From: Pseudevernia furfuracea
Taxonomy: Eukaryota > Ascomycota > Lecanoromycetes > Lecanorales > Parmeliaceae
DNA: 64,000 nucleotides
Direction: 5' to 3'
Assembly: GCA_022315425.1 (NCBI GenBank)
Contig: JAIUPT010000019.1
Location: 992,001 to 1,056,000, forward strand
The notes beneath the pieces are model-generated. The model did no database searches, had not been told where the DNA came from, and worked only from the letters and a program-made list of their open reading frames with translations. Both the position numbers and the translations under genes were made by a program. Positions 1 through 11,547 of this stretch are shown here, piece by piece; positions within the stretch are counted from its first letter, which is position 1, and each line of letters starts with the position of its first letter.

Positions 1-3000
1 CATTACTAGCCAGGGTTCGTTTCTGCCGGGATCCGTGATGCTTAGGGTCTTGTGTGCTCTCTCTTCCTCCACCTCGTACGCATGTCGAGCCTCAATAATA
101 ATATTATGAATTTTGATACTCAGACCGTATTCTCGGATGCGTATGAATCAAGTGGGGGGAAGGCGGAAATGTCCGTCCGTCTTGGCTTGTCCGATTGGGC
201 TCTGCAAACCCTTTCCCTGCAAGGAAAACTGACTTTGAGGGCACCACACTCATCAATCTTCGGTGATTTTTGTGCTCGAGCCGCTGATCCAGCAAAGATG
301 CTCGCAGCTGTTCGGGTTCCTGTACGATCAGCGGATACTTGTCAGAGGGCTCTCAAGAATAGTTGTATTTGGTGCCCACTCACGATTGCGTTACCTTGTT
401 TTCCGTAGTCACTCACGTTGTCGCTGAATGCTGGAATCGGGATCCTGTCGGAGCCCCTTGTCCGTGAGCTTCTGGCAAGCGCGGCTTCCTCTGATTTGAT
501 CTGATTTTATCTGATTTTATGTTTCTAGATCTAGATCGGAAGTCACAGATGGCCCAGCATCCGGCGGGAATCTGAAACTGATGATTGAGGTTTGTGAGGT
601 TGCAAGAATTGGAAGGTTCTTTTGAAGCTGTGTGAATACTACTATTACCTCGTAAAGACGATGAATAATATGAGAGAGAAATTGTTTTTTATAACTTATT
701 ATTATCATGCACACGAATCCCTGCAATGTTGAAGCTTCTAGAAAGGCAGCCGTTCTGACTTAGAAATAAGGTAAGGCTGGCTTTCCCTTCCTCCCGCTTG
801 AACCTGGTCGAGCTTCAAGGAAAGTACTTAAGGTATGGACTATGGAGGAATGGAGAATTTTGGCCTGGCCGGCTATAGTTGCTCACATCATTCCATCCAT
901 TTACTTTAGCACATGTATTCAAATGTACTCATATGTATTCATGTACGGTACTGATCATGTACTCATTCAGTATGCTTGTATGGTCACCTGAGCGAAAATG
1001 AGCTGAAAAGTAAGATAATAGTCGCACAGGAACCAGCAGAAGGGATATACAAGCTACCCAACGAGTGACAAAGGAGAACTTCTTTATGCGCAAGATACTT
1101 TTCTTACCTTTTAGACACATGTGAAGATCTTCCTCTCGCATATGCCTAATGCAATGATGCTGCACTCCCACCTCACCGGGACTGCCACTTTTCCATGATT
1201 CCATCCTCAAACAAGATCTTCTCTACAGGTACTGAGTAGTAAGTACTACTGCTTAATTATTAGACACGAGTTTTCAAACGCCTGCACCAGCTGCTAGGCA
1301 TGTCATTCGCGGCGGCAATAGCGATCAATCCTACTACTACTGGCGATCCGTGCGATCCTTATGACATTGCGCTACAGGAGTAGAGTACATGAGTCGCTAG
1401 GTACTTTCAATAATGAGGGGGGGGGGGGGCATAATGGGTCCGTGACTACAGATAGGAGCCAACTAACAGTTGTGTACCGTAGTAGTAGACCTGCATTTGC
1501 GCCTGAGCGGGGCTCTGCGAAACGTCAAGAAAACCCGTTACCTAGTTAATACGGCCAATTGTCTCATCAGCATCGAGCATTTCCAAGTCTGACTTCGTTG
1601 CTCTTTTTCCGCCTGCAACCGACCTTCAACTCCGGCCGCGTCACCAGCGTGCATTGACCTCCTCTCCGCCCAGGCTACTGCAACAGCACTGACCAACATA
1701 AGTAGGTAGTCTTGCTACCAAAACAATGGTCTTGCACCACACCCGGTCTGTGCCTAATTCAGCTCCAAGCTCCGTCTTTACGCTTGGATTTTTACGATTC
1801 TTGAAAATCAGTCCTAAAGACTATCCATTCATACACATTGTTACCGTCAAAGACTATCCTTGCCTATGGCTGGTAACCAGTCATCAGACATATCTTTTAC
1901 GAAGGGAGAAACCTCTAGCGAGTTGGAAAGGCCTGTGCGAAAGACTAACAGGAGCTTTCTCAACATTTCGGCTCATGACTGCTATCGAACTTCCCTCTCA
2001 ACCAAGAAAAAACATCTCCCGTGTCCAACTTTCCAAATACTCGGCTCCGCATGAACGGTTTTGGGGAGCAGCCTTTCGTCGGTAGCTTCGTTACAGATTT
2101 CAACCATCCGATCCGGGACCCATCGAACACCAAAGCCAATTGCCAGTGCCTGTCTCCCCGTCTTTTTTTGCGGAAGCAACGTCAATGCAAATGCCAAAGA
2201 CTTTTGACTCGGCCATCACAGACCTTGGAGCTACAGACGAATTGCGCCAGCTGAGACCACAGCGGAGAAATCTGCCGTACTACTGGAACCAATCGTGAAC
2301 CTCGCAATTACACCGAGATGATCAGACGTACCTCAGCGGCCATGGCTGACCTGCGATGAGCGTCAGCTATTCAAAAAAGACCCGATGGATAGACGCAACA
2401 AGCGTCATGTCAGCCGGCAGCATGGCTGGAAAACAGATTTTCGCGCAGGGATAAGAGACCAGGGGATGATGGCAGTAAGCGGATTGCTTGATATGGCGCC
2501 TTGCATGGCTAACGCCGATAGATCTTACGGTTCGCTGTTGTTGTATGCCAATGAAGCCAAGGATGGTATAGAGAAACCTGCTACGTTTATCGATTAGGGA
2601 AATGACGGCTGGTCATGAGCGGTTTGAAGCACATGGCGATGCCATTTGGGGGTCGCATCTGGGGCTGGCTGGGTTCAATGCGAATTCAAACGTATTCTAC
2701 GAGTAGAGTACTATGTCTTTAGAAATACTTTGCTGTCTGTTTCTCGACTGTTGAATCGACGTGTTTCAACCAGTCCTTCTTTGCATTGATGTAACGTGCT
2801 ACTAACTGGCCAAGCTGGAAACATCCCACTTGGATTGAGACCATGAGCTTTGACAAACTCCCGGCACCCACACCCTCGTTTCCCCCTGATATGTTCTGAG
2901 TACCTCCGATATTCTTTGAGAACACACTAAGTTATTGAGACAGTGGAGGCCACAACGCCGAGTGCGTTTTCTTTCTCTCAGCACGGTGACGCATCAATAA

Positions 3001-3054
3001 TCTCCAGGAAGATCTCAAAGCTATTCTCAAATTTCACTGTCAAGGACTGATTCC
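1..3054. other. Gene-poor left end, no recognisable gene
   Basis: About 3 kb in which no reading frame resembles a known family. The open frames are short (at most about 120 codons), overlap on both strands and lack convincing splice-linked partners. A run of 13 G lies at 1417-1429. The stretch holds the region downstream of the helicase gene, whose stop codon is at 3055. I see no tRNA, transposon end or long repeat in it. Confidence 0.6.
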
Positions 3055-6000
3055 TCACAAGTCCAGTAGATGACTAGCCTCTTCCTTCTTCCTAGGGCTA
3101 GCATCCTTGGAGCTCGAGGGCTCATACGTCGGCTTATACGTCCCAGTCCAGACACCACGACTTTCGCCTTTTACATTTGAAATCGTGCGAACAAGCGTCA
3201 TCTTCTTGGTTTTATCGACCAGAACGGCATCTGATGGATCACTGAAAAGCGCCTGAACCAATTCCGAGTCAGTATTTCTCCTTTAGGGAGTCAAGAGACA
3301 TGTCTCGGGAGGCGGAAAAGATCTCAGGCCCCCGAAACATGATGAAAAGGGGAATATTTGTTCGGAGAAGATAACTCACAGCAAAATTTTCTTCGTCCAA
3401 TTGTTTGCCCCGGGCCTCAGCAGCTTCTCGTTCCCCCAACGCGGCAAGAGCTTTGTCAGATTCGACGTGCCCGCCTGCAGCGTAGTCACGGTAAGGTTGT
3501 GTATCGTGAGGGATGTCGCGGTAAGGTTGGCGATCTTCGAGCTGCGGCGAGCCGGAAAACTGAGAAGAATCGCGAAGCTTTCTCTTCCTTTCGGGAGATC
3601 TGCTGAACACCGTGGTGTAAATGGCAGCTTCTGCTTGAGGATTGTACGGACTAGTCTTTTTTTTTAAAGATCCAATCGCAACCTCATCGTAGCTAAAAGG
3701 CGCCGTGTGCGTGTCCTCAGGGGATCTTGTCAACGCTGCAGCACAGTGGGCTGACCCGAATTCTTTGTCGCAGGCGCATTCGGATTTGCAGGGGAGGCAG
3801 CAAAGTTCAGTGCAGGGATGACCACACTCGAGCCGCCGATTACAGCGTTTCTTGCAATTCACGGCGTCATGAGAAAAGCTATGAGTACTATTAGGTCCAG
3901 CTTTGATCTGCTTAGGGCGTGACTCACGGGTGACAACTCAATATACATGTATGCCCGCATGACATTTCCTCTAGGCAAGGCCTAGCACAACCTCCGTCGA
4001 GACTATTGAAATCCTCGGGCTCTATTGAAAGATTAGCGAATGAATGATGGAAAATGATAAACTCTGAAGAACATGAATCTCACCTTTGATAAACGTCTTC
4101 TCGTTATGTTTCTTGCATGTCAAATGCAAATAGAAGCCAACCCGACAGGGGTCTTTCGCCATAATTTGAGTAATATGCCACCACAGCATGCTGGATTTAC
4201 AGAGGTTCGGCGCGTCGCCGAATAGATAGAATCCACGCCGAGCTCGAGAAATAGCAACGCAGACACGGTTCTCGACTTCCAGAAAACCAATGTTGCCGCG
4301 AACGTTGCTTCTAACAAGAGAGAGCAGCACAACATCGTTCTCCTCCCCCTGATACGAGTCAACCGTGACAACGTTGAATTTTGCCCTACGCAGGTTTCTG
4401 AGTCAGTGTTGTTCTTTTTGGGTAAAAGATCGTTTCACTGCCAAAACCTGGCATTTAACGAATAGAAATGACAATTTCAGAGGAATTATAGAGCTTTCCG
4501 GTCCTGAGATATGGAGTATGGCCTCAAGTTGCAACCAAATAAGAAGGGTACGTACTGCTGCAGGTGGCGGTGTTCACGCAGCTTCCTCATGATCAATTTT
4601 CGCTGCCCGTTGTAAAAGGTTAGAACCGTGATTTCCCCCGGAGTCATTCCATTGAGAACCAGATAAGCGAAAAACCCCACCAAGAAATCCGCCTCTTCAT
4701 GATTTACCTTAGACATCTGAATGTCCGTAGTCTCTCGACCTTTGTGTGTGAAAAAATACGAGTTCACACCACCCATACCAGGTATAGATAATCGGTCGAG
4801 GACAGACGGATGGTCTTCTAGCTCTGCATATATTGGCTTTAAAGCGCGTCGGATTTCAGGTATCATACGGCGCTGTCGCTTCAGCTGGGAGAATTCGACT
4901 TTGTTTCGAATCAGGCGCTCAAACATGGAGATGCCCAGATCTAGATAATGATTTCAGAGTCAGCATTGACACATCAAGCAAGCATTTGAGCAGTAAAATA
5001 TGTCTATAGAGAAAAGACTTTCCATCCAAGACGCTGCCTCAAGGCTCAAAGAGATATGAGATCTGAAAACACTCACAATAGGGCTTGCCCGAGAGTTCTT
5101 GGTCGTTACAATGGCTAGCACATTTCGGAGTCAGCATACCCAACTGTAGATCAAAAATTGAGCAACAACGTCTGGGGTGCAAAAGAGGTGCTAAAATGGA
5201 CCATTTGTTTTTGTAACATGTCTTGCGACTCCAAAAGCAGTCTCGAATAGAAAGAGATAATCTAGAGAAATGGCTTACCCCCGAAGCTGTTGGTGGTCAC
5301 CGACTAAAATAAGATGCTCCAAGCTTTTGAAGCATGCAACCGACACGAAAGCCTCGAGTGTTTCAGCTGCTTCTTCGATAAGAACAATTTTGGGGTTGAG
5401 GCCTTGAATTAGACCGCGATACTTGCTTAAGCCAGTAGTGGTCATACCAATGACTTTGGCTTGTTTCAAGTAGTTATAGTCTAGCTCCCAAATGCCGGTT
5501 TTAGCATCCTGTGATGCTGCTGCGTACTGGCGTGCCAGCTCCCGAAATTTTTTCGTAGTTGCAGCTTTCAAAGCTTGCTGCATGTGTCTATACACAGGTC
5601 CACGATGTTCCGAAGGAATATCCCACAGGTCACGCTTCTTCATCTCAGATCGGATGGTCTCCTCTGTTATTCCGGTGCTCTGGCGGCCTGTGAAAGGTTC
5701 ATTGAATACCAAACGAAGTCCTCTCAAGGAGTCACGGTCCTCATCGTCAACGAGCTTACTCTCGGCTTCGATTTCTTTGAGTTGTTCGTACTCCAGATCG
5801 ACCTCTTCGACCTCAATGCCGAAGTCCTCTGGCATCGTGTGGTATTTGGCTTCTATACGTTCATCACCCAACCAAGTGGCGATATCTCCCAACGGGTCAT
5901 CTCCGGCCCCAGCCCTGATCCATTCCTTGCCACCCTTGACAAGCGAGTCGTATTGGTCGTATGAGATAACGTTATACTGCTCGAATGGTTTTGAATTCAA

Positions 6001-7912
6001 CAGCTCTTTCTCTCGAGTGAGAGGAGCCAACAGAAGCGTCATTTCCTTTGCCAGTTGCCTCAATCTTGCCAGAGCTGGATTTCTCAGTCCCCCTGCTGGA
6101 TTGTTATGCTTAACGGCGTCTTTGACTTCAAAAAGTGTCCGTGGTTTGATGACTTCGGTGTCTTTCGTCCATGCGCCCAGGCGAATGAAGTCTGGCTCAA
6201 ATTTGGCGACATGTCGAAGCAATTGGTCCAAAGCGTGGTTCGTATGAGCAGAGACGATGATGGGAGGATCCTTGGCACTCATGTTTTCTAACAATAGACG
6301 GAGAGCAATCACTGAGACATGGGTCTTCCCTGTGCCGGGCGGGCCTTGTACTATTGCAAGCCGCTTTGCAAGGATGCATTTTAGTGCATCCATCTGAGAT
6401 TGGTCCAAATTACTGGGCAAATTGGCAGGCCAATCCTCGAGAATGTTCACATTGAGCACTTCATTAACTGCAGTCGGAAAGAGGCTCGATAGATTTTTCA
6501 GGGACTGTTGCTCGAGATACTGAGGAGAAGGAATCGCACGTTCAATATCAACGATATGCTCTGAGAGAGGGAAACTGGACAGTTGTCAACTTCTTGGCAG
6601 GAATATAAGGCCAGCTGTTCTTACGTTTCTCTTGACAGCATTTGTAGTCCACGGAGAGTATGGCGGCTTCCTTCATAGAACCCATTACGAGACTCAACCA
6701 TGACCCATTCTTGCTGAGGGTCGATCTCGAACTCATCTGCGCCTCCAAAGAATATCTGAATGAATTCGGAGTCAGTATTTCTCCATTAGAATGGTTCGAG
6801 GGTCAGAAGACATGTCTCAGGAGGCGGAAAAGAACCTCGGGCCCCAAAACACGATGAAAAGGGGAATGTTTGGTTGGAAAAGGTGACTCACATCGACCTG
6901 TGGTGGGTTCTGCTCAAGTCCGGTCAGTGGTCTTGCCGCAACCGTGGCTACACGGCATATAGATGCAAACATATCTTTCGCTGGAGTCAGTGCCAGAACT
7001 GCACCTGTAAGTAATCTTTTCGACTGCTCCCAGTTGACCTTTTTCCCTATCCGTCTCAGGGAAAAGGTAACACGAGTTGCAATCCCGGCATTGGCGAACG
7101 TCAGGCCAGTGATGAAGACCTAGCCACAGTAAGCAGACGATGCCACCAGACGTACGATCGGTTTGAGGTACCTTCTCGTAGATGTACGCACTATTTTCGG
7201 AATCCTTCTCCATGAGATGCGGGTATACTTGAATTTCAGAGACCACATCCCGCAGTGGTGCCACTGCATCCTCCCTGAGTAGCCTATAATGGGCTTCCAA
7301 ATACTCTTCTTTCGAAACGTATGGCCCAACGACAGTGTTTTCGGTTAGCTCAAGCGTCGTACCGTGCTCCGTACGGCCTTCATCGAACACTTCACTGGGA
7401 GATGGGATCTCACGGAAGCCGGTCCAATGGGACAGGTCAGCAGGCTGACCAGCAATTTTTGCGTACTCCCTGATGCTCAGGTTCAAGGTCACGGAGGGTC
7501 TTGCAGTGAGAGCACGAGGTGTATGAGAGTTGCGAATTGCTTTTCCGCGACCAAATCGTTCACGCAAGTTCTCGTTCATATCTGATATTGATCCAAGATT
7601 AGCAGGCGCCTCAAAGCTCGTGAAAGGAGAAGCCCTCCATGACGGAGGAGTGACTCAATGAGAGGGTGATATGAAGAGTGAGAAGCAGAGAATAGGATAA
7701 AAGTGAAAGTTAGATAGGTGTCACTGTGATGCTGGAGAAGGAAGGGAGTCAAATGAACAATGAAAGTTTAGATGCGTACTCTGATCCTCGTCACGGTTTT
7801 CGCGAAGGCGGCTGCTATAGTCGTCTGGGCGAAAGCCGCCTCGAGGAGCGAGGGCTTTGCGCGTCATATTGCTTCCTTTAAACCCAGGGTGTTGATGGAT
7901 TGGCACGGTCAT
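3055..7912 (-). CDS. Superfamily 1 RNA helicase with NF-X1-type zinc fingers (ZNFX1/Hrr1-like)
   Basis: Predicted 1237-residue RNA helicase. Exons on the minus strand: 7912-7780, 7581-7172, 7119-6892, 6755-6625, 6574-5279, 5114-5077, 4940-4556, 4385-4084, 4021-3928, 3878-3380, 3252-3055. Seen: Walker A GPPGTGKT near residue 380, a VLIEEAAE motif II near 700, LVGDHQQLR motif III, VDSYQGEEND motif V and ISRARRGF motif VI, then cysteine/histidine-rich NF-X1-like segments near 990-1030 (SCGHTC, CGHPCTELC). The family includes animal ZNFX1 and fission yeast Hrr1, which act with RNA silencing; a similar role here is inference. The zinc-finger part is short compared with long family members. The ATG at 7867 is an alternative start in the same frame. 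Three of its ten introns are copies of repeated intron families, and two more have related 3' ends. Confidence 0.88.
3253..3379 (-). mobile_element. Introner-like intron, family A copy 1
   Basis: This is the last intron of the helicase gene, 127 bp, starting GTGAGT and ending TTCAG on the minus strand. It is closely similar along its whole length to 6756-6891 and 54391-54507. Shared blocks include CCCCTTTTCATC, a 12-base palindrome GAGACATGTCTC at 3295-3306, GGAGAAATACTGACTC and the 3' end. Splicing restores the frame exactly (..EENFA joined to ALFSDP..). Mobile origin is inferred from the copies. Confidence 0.75.
5115..5278 (-). mobile_element. Introner-like intron, family B copy 1
   Basis: A 164-bp intron in the helicase gene, starting GTAAGCC and ending TGCTAG. 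It matches the intron at 50817-50982 in the unrelated carboxylase gene; the last 20-odd bases, including GCTGACTCCGAAATGTGCTAG's core, are shared without visible change. Other shared blocks are GACTGCTTTTG, TAGCACCTCTTT and CCCCAGAC. It separates the motif III exon from a 38-bp exon. Confidence 0.75.
6756..6891 (-). mobile_element. Introner-like intron, family A copy 2
   Basis: A 136-bp intron in the same helicase gene, beginning GTGAGTCACC and ending CATTCAG. By hand count its first 39 bases match the intron at 54391-54507 at 34 positions, and the 3' parts agree nearly as well. Contains AGACATGTCT at 6808-6817. Removal joins ..PQVD to IFFGG.. in frame. Confidence 0.78.
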
Positions 7913-8909
7913 AAGGTAGGAATGTGTCAGGAGGGATTTCAAAGATCCTAGACAGTACAGTATGGTGGTGGGATGAAAGCAGACTTGTTTGTCATAATGT
8001 AACAACAAACTTGTAAGAAAATGCAAAAGTCATGCATAGAGCGCGAAGATTCCGAGTGAAGTTCAGGCGCGTTGCCAGAGAAAATTGGCAATCGTCACGA
8101 ACTTTTTCTCAAAAATCGTCATTTTGCCTAATATCCTCCGACTGGAAGAGCCATGTTCTTCTGGTCGATAACCACCAAAGTGTGCGCAAAAGAAAGTGGG
8201 CTTTCTCTCGTTGGGCTTTGAGGAATGGGAAGTTCCGTCTATGCATGACTTCTGCTGCATCCTCTTACCTTATATATTGGTATTACATATTGCATTTATC
8301 AATATCATTGTCCTACGGATTATTGCTGTCTCATAATTGGGTTGGTGAAAGGATGGGTGCAATCTAAGCAAAGCAGCTGGCAAAGCTTTCGATTGGTGGT
8401 CATACTGGACCTTCTCGCAAATACTAGAGGTCTGAGTAGGACTGTTACCAACCACAGCTGATCGGACTGATCGTGTCCATGCAGTACGCGTGGCGGTTAG
8501 TTTGACTGCTCATGTCTGGTGCTGCGTGAGGAAGTACATAGAAGTTAGAACCGAGCGGAATGATCGAGCTCGCGGATATGCCAAGGCGCTAATGGCTAAA
8601 TATCGGGCTTTCTAAGGTACCTCACCAAGAAAGCTGGACCATGTCGAAATCTTCGAACTGCCGTTCCTTCGTATCGGTCTGAACCAAGCGATTCAAGCAG
8701 TTGACCGCCTGTGGTAGTGGCTGGGAAATTTGTTAGGAACAGTCAATGTCCGGGAACGGAATTCTGGGTTGGTATCCCAGCACGACGGAAAAGGGGAGGG
8801 ACTTGTTTGGTTAAGGACTATGAATAGAAGGGTCTATATACGTTGAGAAGCTGCTTCGAGAGGCTAGATCCCTACTGAAATTCGCGGACGGGAACCTGCT
8901 GAAGCGAAC
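7913..8909. promoter_or_regulatory. Divergent intergenic region, helicase (-) / Spt8 (+)
   Basis: Nearly 1 kb between two divergently transcribed genes, so it should carry both promoters. The open frames inside are short and unconvincing. I see no clear TATA box or repeat. Confidence 0.4.
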
Positions 8910-11133
8910 ATGGATCCTTTTGGTGGCGAAGATGAAGACAGGGAAAGTGGAGGCTCTCCCGACGGAAGCTCGGACAATGATCAGGAGGGGCCCATGGAAG
9001 ATCGAGATGATGAAGATATGGATGGCAATGGGGCGCGAGAGGCTGATGCGGACGGGGAAGGCGAGAATGAAGAAGAGAACGAGGACGAAGACGATGAGCA
9101 AGACCAGGATGATTCGCAGGATGCATTCGGAGATGGTCCTCATCAAGGGCATACGAAGCCTGTCGAGGCCTTCCAAGCCTCATCCACAAGCAATGCGTCA
9201 GGGGACCTGCGGGGTCGGATTCGCGTTGGTGGGCCCACATCTTCTGCACCTACATCCCACCCGAAGCCCTCGGTGCTACTCACGTCCCCTTCGCCTACTC
9301 AGGATTCAGCCACTCCCAATGGTCTAAGCATCGAGCGGCCCAAAATTCGTCCAGAGGTGTTGACTGCTTCCGTGTACGATATAGTCCCAACTATTGCAGC
9401 GCCACACAGCACATCAATTAACTCGATTACTGCGACTCCAGATCTGCGTTGGGTCTTTACTGGGGGTGCTGATGGGTATATAAGAAAGTTCAATTGGTTG
9501 GAAACTGCCAACGGCAAGTCTATGCTAACTGTAGCTCAGCGGCATCCTTTTGTTGACAGCGTAACGAAGGCTGGAGTTCTTATGAGTTATTGGGATAATA
9601 CCGAAGAGCCTGCTGGTAATATATTATCACCCCGCGGTAGACAATGCAGCTTACATCCAATTGGCAGCAGGAAAATCATCCGAGGACAACTCCTCCATCT
9701 CATCAGTTTACTCTCTTGCTGTACAACGTGAAGGTTTATGGCTCTTGTCTGGACTTGAATCTGGTGGCATTAATTTACAATCTGTCAGGCATGATGAAGG
9801 AAGGCAAATAGCGTGCCTCCGAGGACACACTTCCGCTGTTTCTGTTTTAAATCTTGCTCAAGACGAGAAGTCTGTGCTCTCGGGCAGCTGGGATAAGAAC
9901 GTTATTGATTGGGATCTGAACACGGGCAAAATCGTCCGCACTTTCGAGGGCAGTGGCGGCCAGCTATCAGCATTAGAAACTCGGCCTTTGTCTAGCTTGC
10001 CTGTTCCAGAAGCTTCAGGAGATATAGTGGAACTCAATGGCACCTTTGCTACAGACAGCACTGACAAGCCGCGGATCAACGGCACTGCTATCGATGGTCC
10101 TGACCACGACGCTCAGCACGAAGTTGCGGTCAATGGAGATGCCGGCTCGCCTGCTGACTCACTCTTTGGTGGGAATGATGGTGATTCACTATTTGGAGAC
10201 AACGACAACGAAGCACCGGGGGCTCCATCAGGGGGCAACTTTGTTGACGACGATGACGATGAGTTCTCACGTGCTATTGCAAATGGGATTCGAGACCAGG
10301 AGCATGACCCGGAGCAAGAAAAGCCGACTAAAGACTTGGAAGGCGACACCGATATGAAGGATGCCAGCCAGTCTTCCAGTACAGTGCCGATCAATAGAAA
10401 TCCACAATTGCCAAACTCGCCGGACACAGGCGTGGGAACAAAAGACGCTGCTGATCAAGAAGATTCGAGCCTTTCTGAGACAAAAAGGAACGGGTTGCCC
10501 CACTCAAGTGAGCTGCTTTCAAATGATGAAAGCGTCGAAAACGCATCTGCCGATATCCCAGAATCTTCATCATCAAGTGACTCGACTTTTCTTGCTGCTT
10601 CGTTCGACGGAAGCCTTTGCGTATGGGATAAGCGCCAAAAAACACCCATAGCGAAGGTTACTCCTCAAAACGTGCCCCCATGGTGCATGAATGCTTGCTG
10701 GTCTCCGGACGGCAACTTTATCTATGCTGGAAGGCGAAATGGCACGGTTGATGAGTATAGCTTACACAAGGGCCTGCGAGGTGCTGAGAGAAGCTTCAAG
10801 CTGCCCAACAATAGCGGTCCGGTCAGCGCTGTTCGAGCTATGCCAAATGGACGCCATCTAATTTGGTGAGTGTTCCACCATTCTTTACGAGCAAGGCTAA
10901 CCGGCGGCAGCGCTTCCTATGACATTCTACGACTTTATGACCTGCAGCAACAACAGATATTCAAGCATGCCACCGTGCCTTTTCTTATCATTCCCGGCCA
11001 TCGGACTGGGGTTGTATCCCATCTTTATATGGACCCGACGTGTAGGTATTTGGTATCAACAGCTGGGAATCGGGGTTGGGAAGGCGCTTCTACGGAGGTT
11101 TTGCTAGGTTATGAGATTGGTGTACCAAAGTAG
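8910..11133 (+). CDS. spt8: SAGA complex subunit Spt8
   Basis: Predicted 708-residue WD40 protein. Exons 8910-9615, 9668-10865, 10911-11133. The first 110 residues are very acidic, followed by the conserved start of the propeller (YDIVPTIAAPHSTSINSI, GGADGYIRKFNW). A long acidic/serine-rich insert containing DDDDDEFSRA and a stretch rich in S, D and E sits between propeller blades, and the last blades follow (SWSPDGNFIYAGRRNGTVD). This acidic N-terminus plus interrupted WD40 layout fits fungal Spt8, which in yeast helps SAGA contact TATA-binding protein. The three exons keep one frame; branch CTAAC precedes the last acceptor. Confidence 0.88.
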
Positions 11134-11547
11134 GCATCGTGTTCAGGAGGTGATGAGATATGTATGAGTTCAGGTGATTGTGGGGGTTTGGAAAAACTAC
11201 TTTATGTGACTTGCAAGATACCCAGGATATTTTAACGCATAGGAAGGGAAGTATGATCTGGTTCCTGAAGAAACAAGCATGAATTCTCTTGGAAACATGT
11301 CACAGTAATGTTGCACGACTAATTTACATAAACTGTTGAAATTGCGCGTTCAGCGCTGAGGGGCAAATGCCACGTCGTCAACACTTTACGATGATGGTTG
11401 CTCCTCCCTTGACCAACAACGACAACAACAAGGCCGGCAACAGACCAACACGACAATCATTGCTCATGGGTTTCTTGTCTTTGGATAACTTGCAACAGCT
11501 GGACCTGTAATCACTACTGTTAGCATATCGTGGTCAACAGCCTGACA
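11134..11547. other. Intergenic, Spt8 / DUF7918-like gene
   Basis: About 410 bp between two genes in the same direction. It holds the Spt8 3' region and the next promoter. It includes an ACGACAACAACAAGG-type CAA-rich patch around 11420; I see nothing else. Confidence 0.4.

Noticed and set aside
1726..2085. 119-codon frame in the left-end region
   Set aside because: No family resemblance, with overlapping frames of similar length on both strands; could be chance.
5492..6247. 251-codon plus-strand frame opposite the helicase domain
   Set aside because: The opposite strand encodes unmistakable helicase motifs; this is a shadow frame with Ser-rich nonsense sequence.
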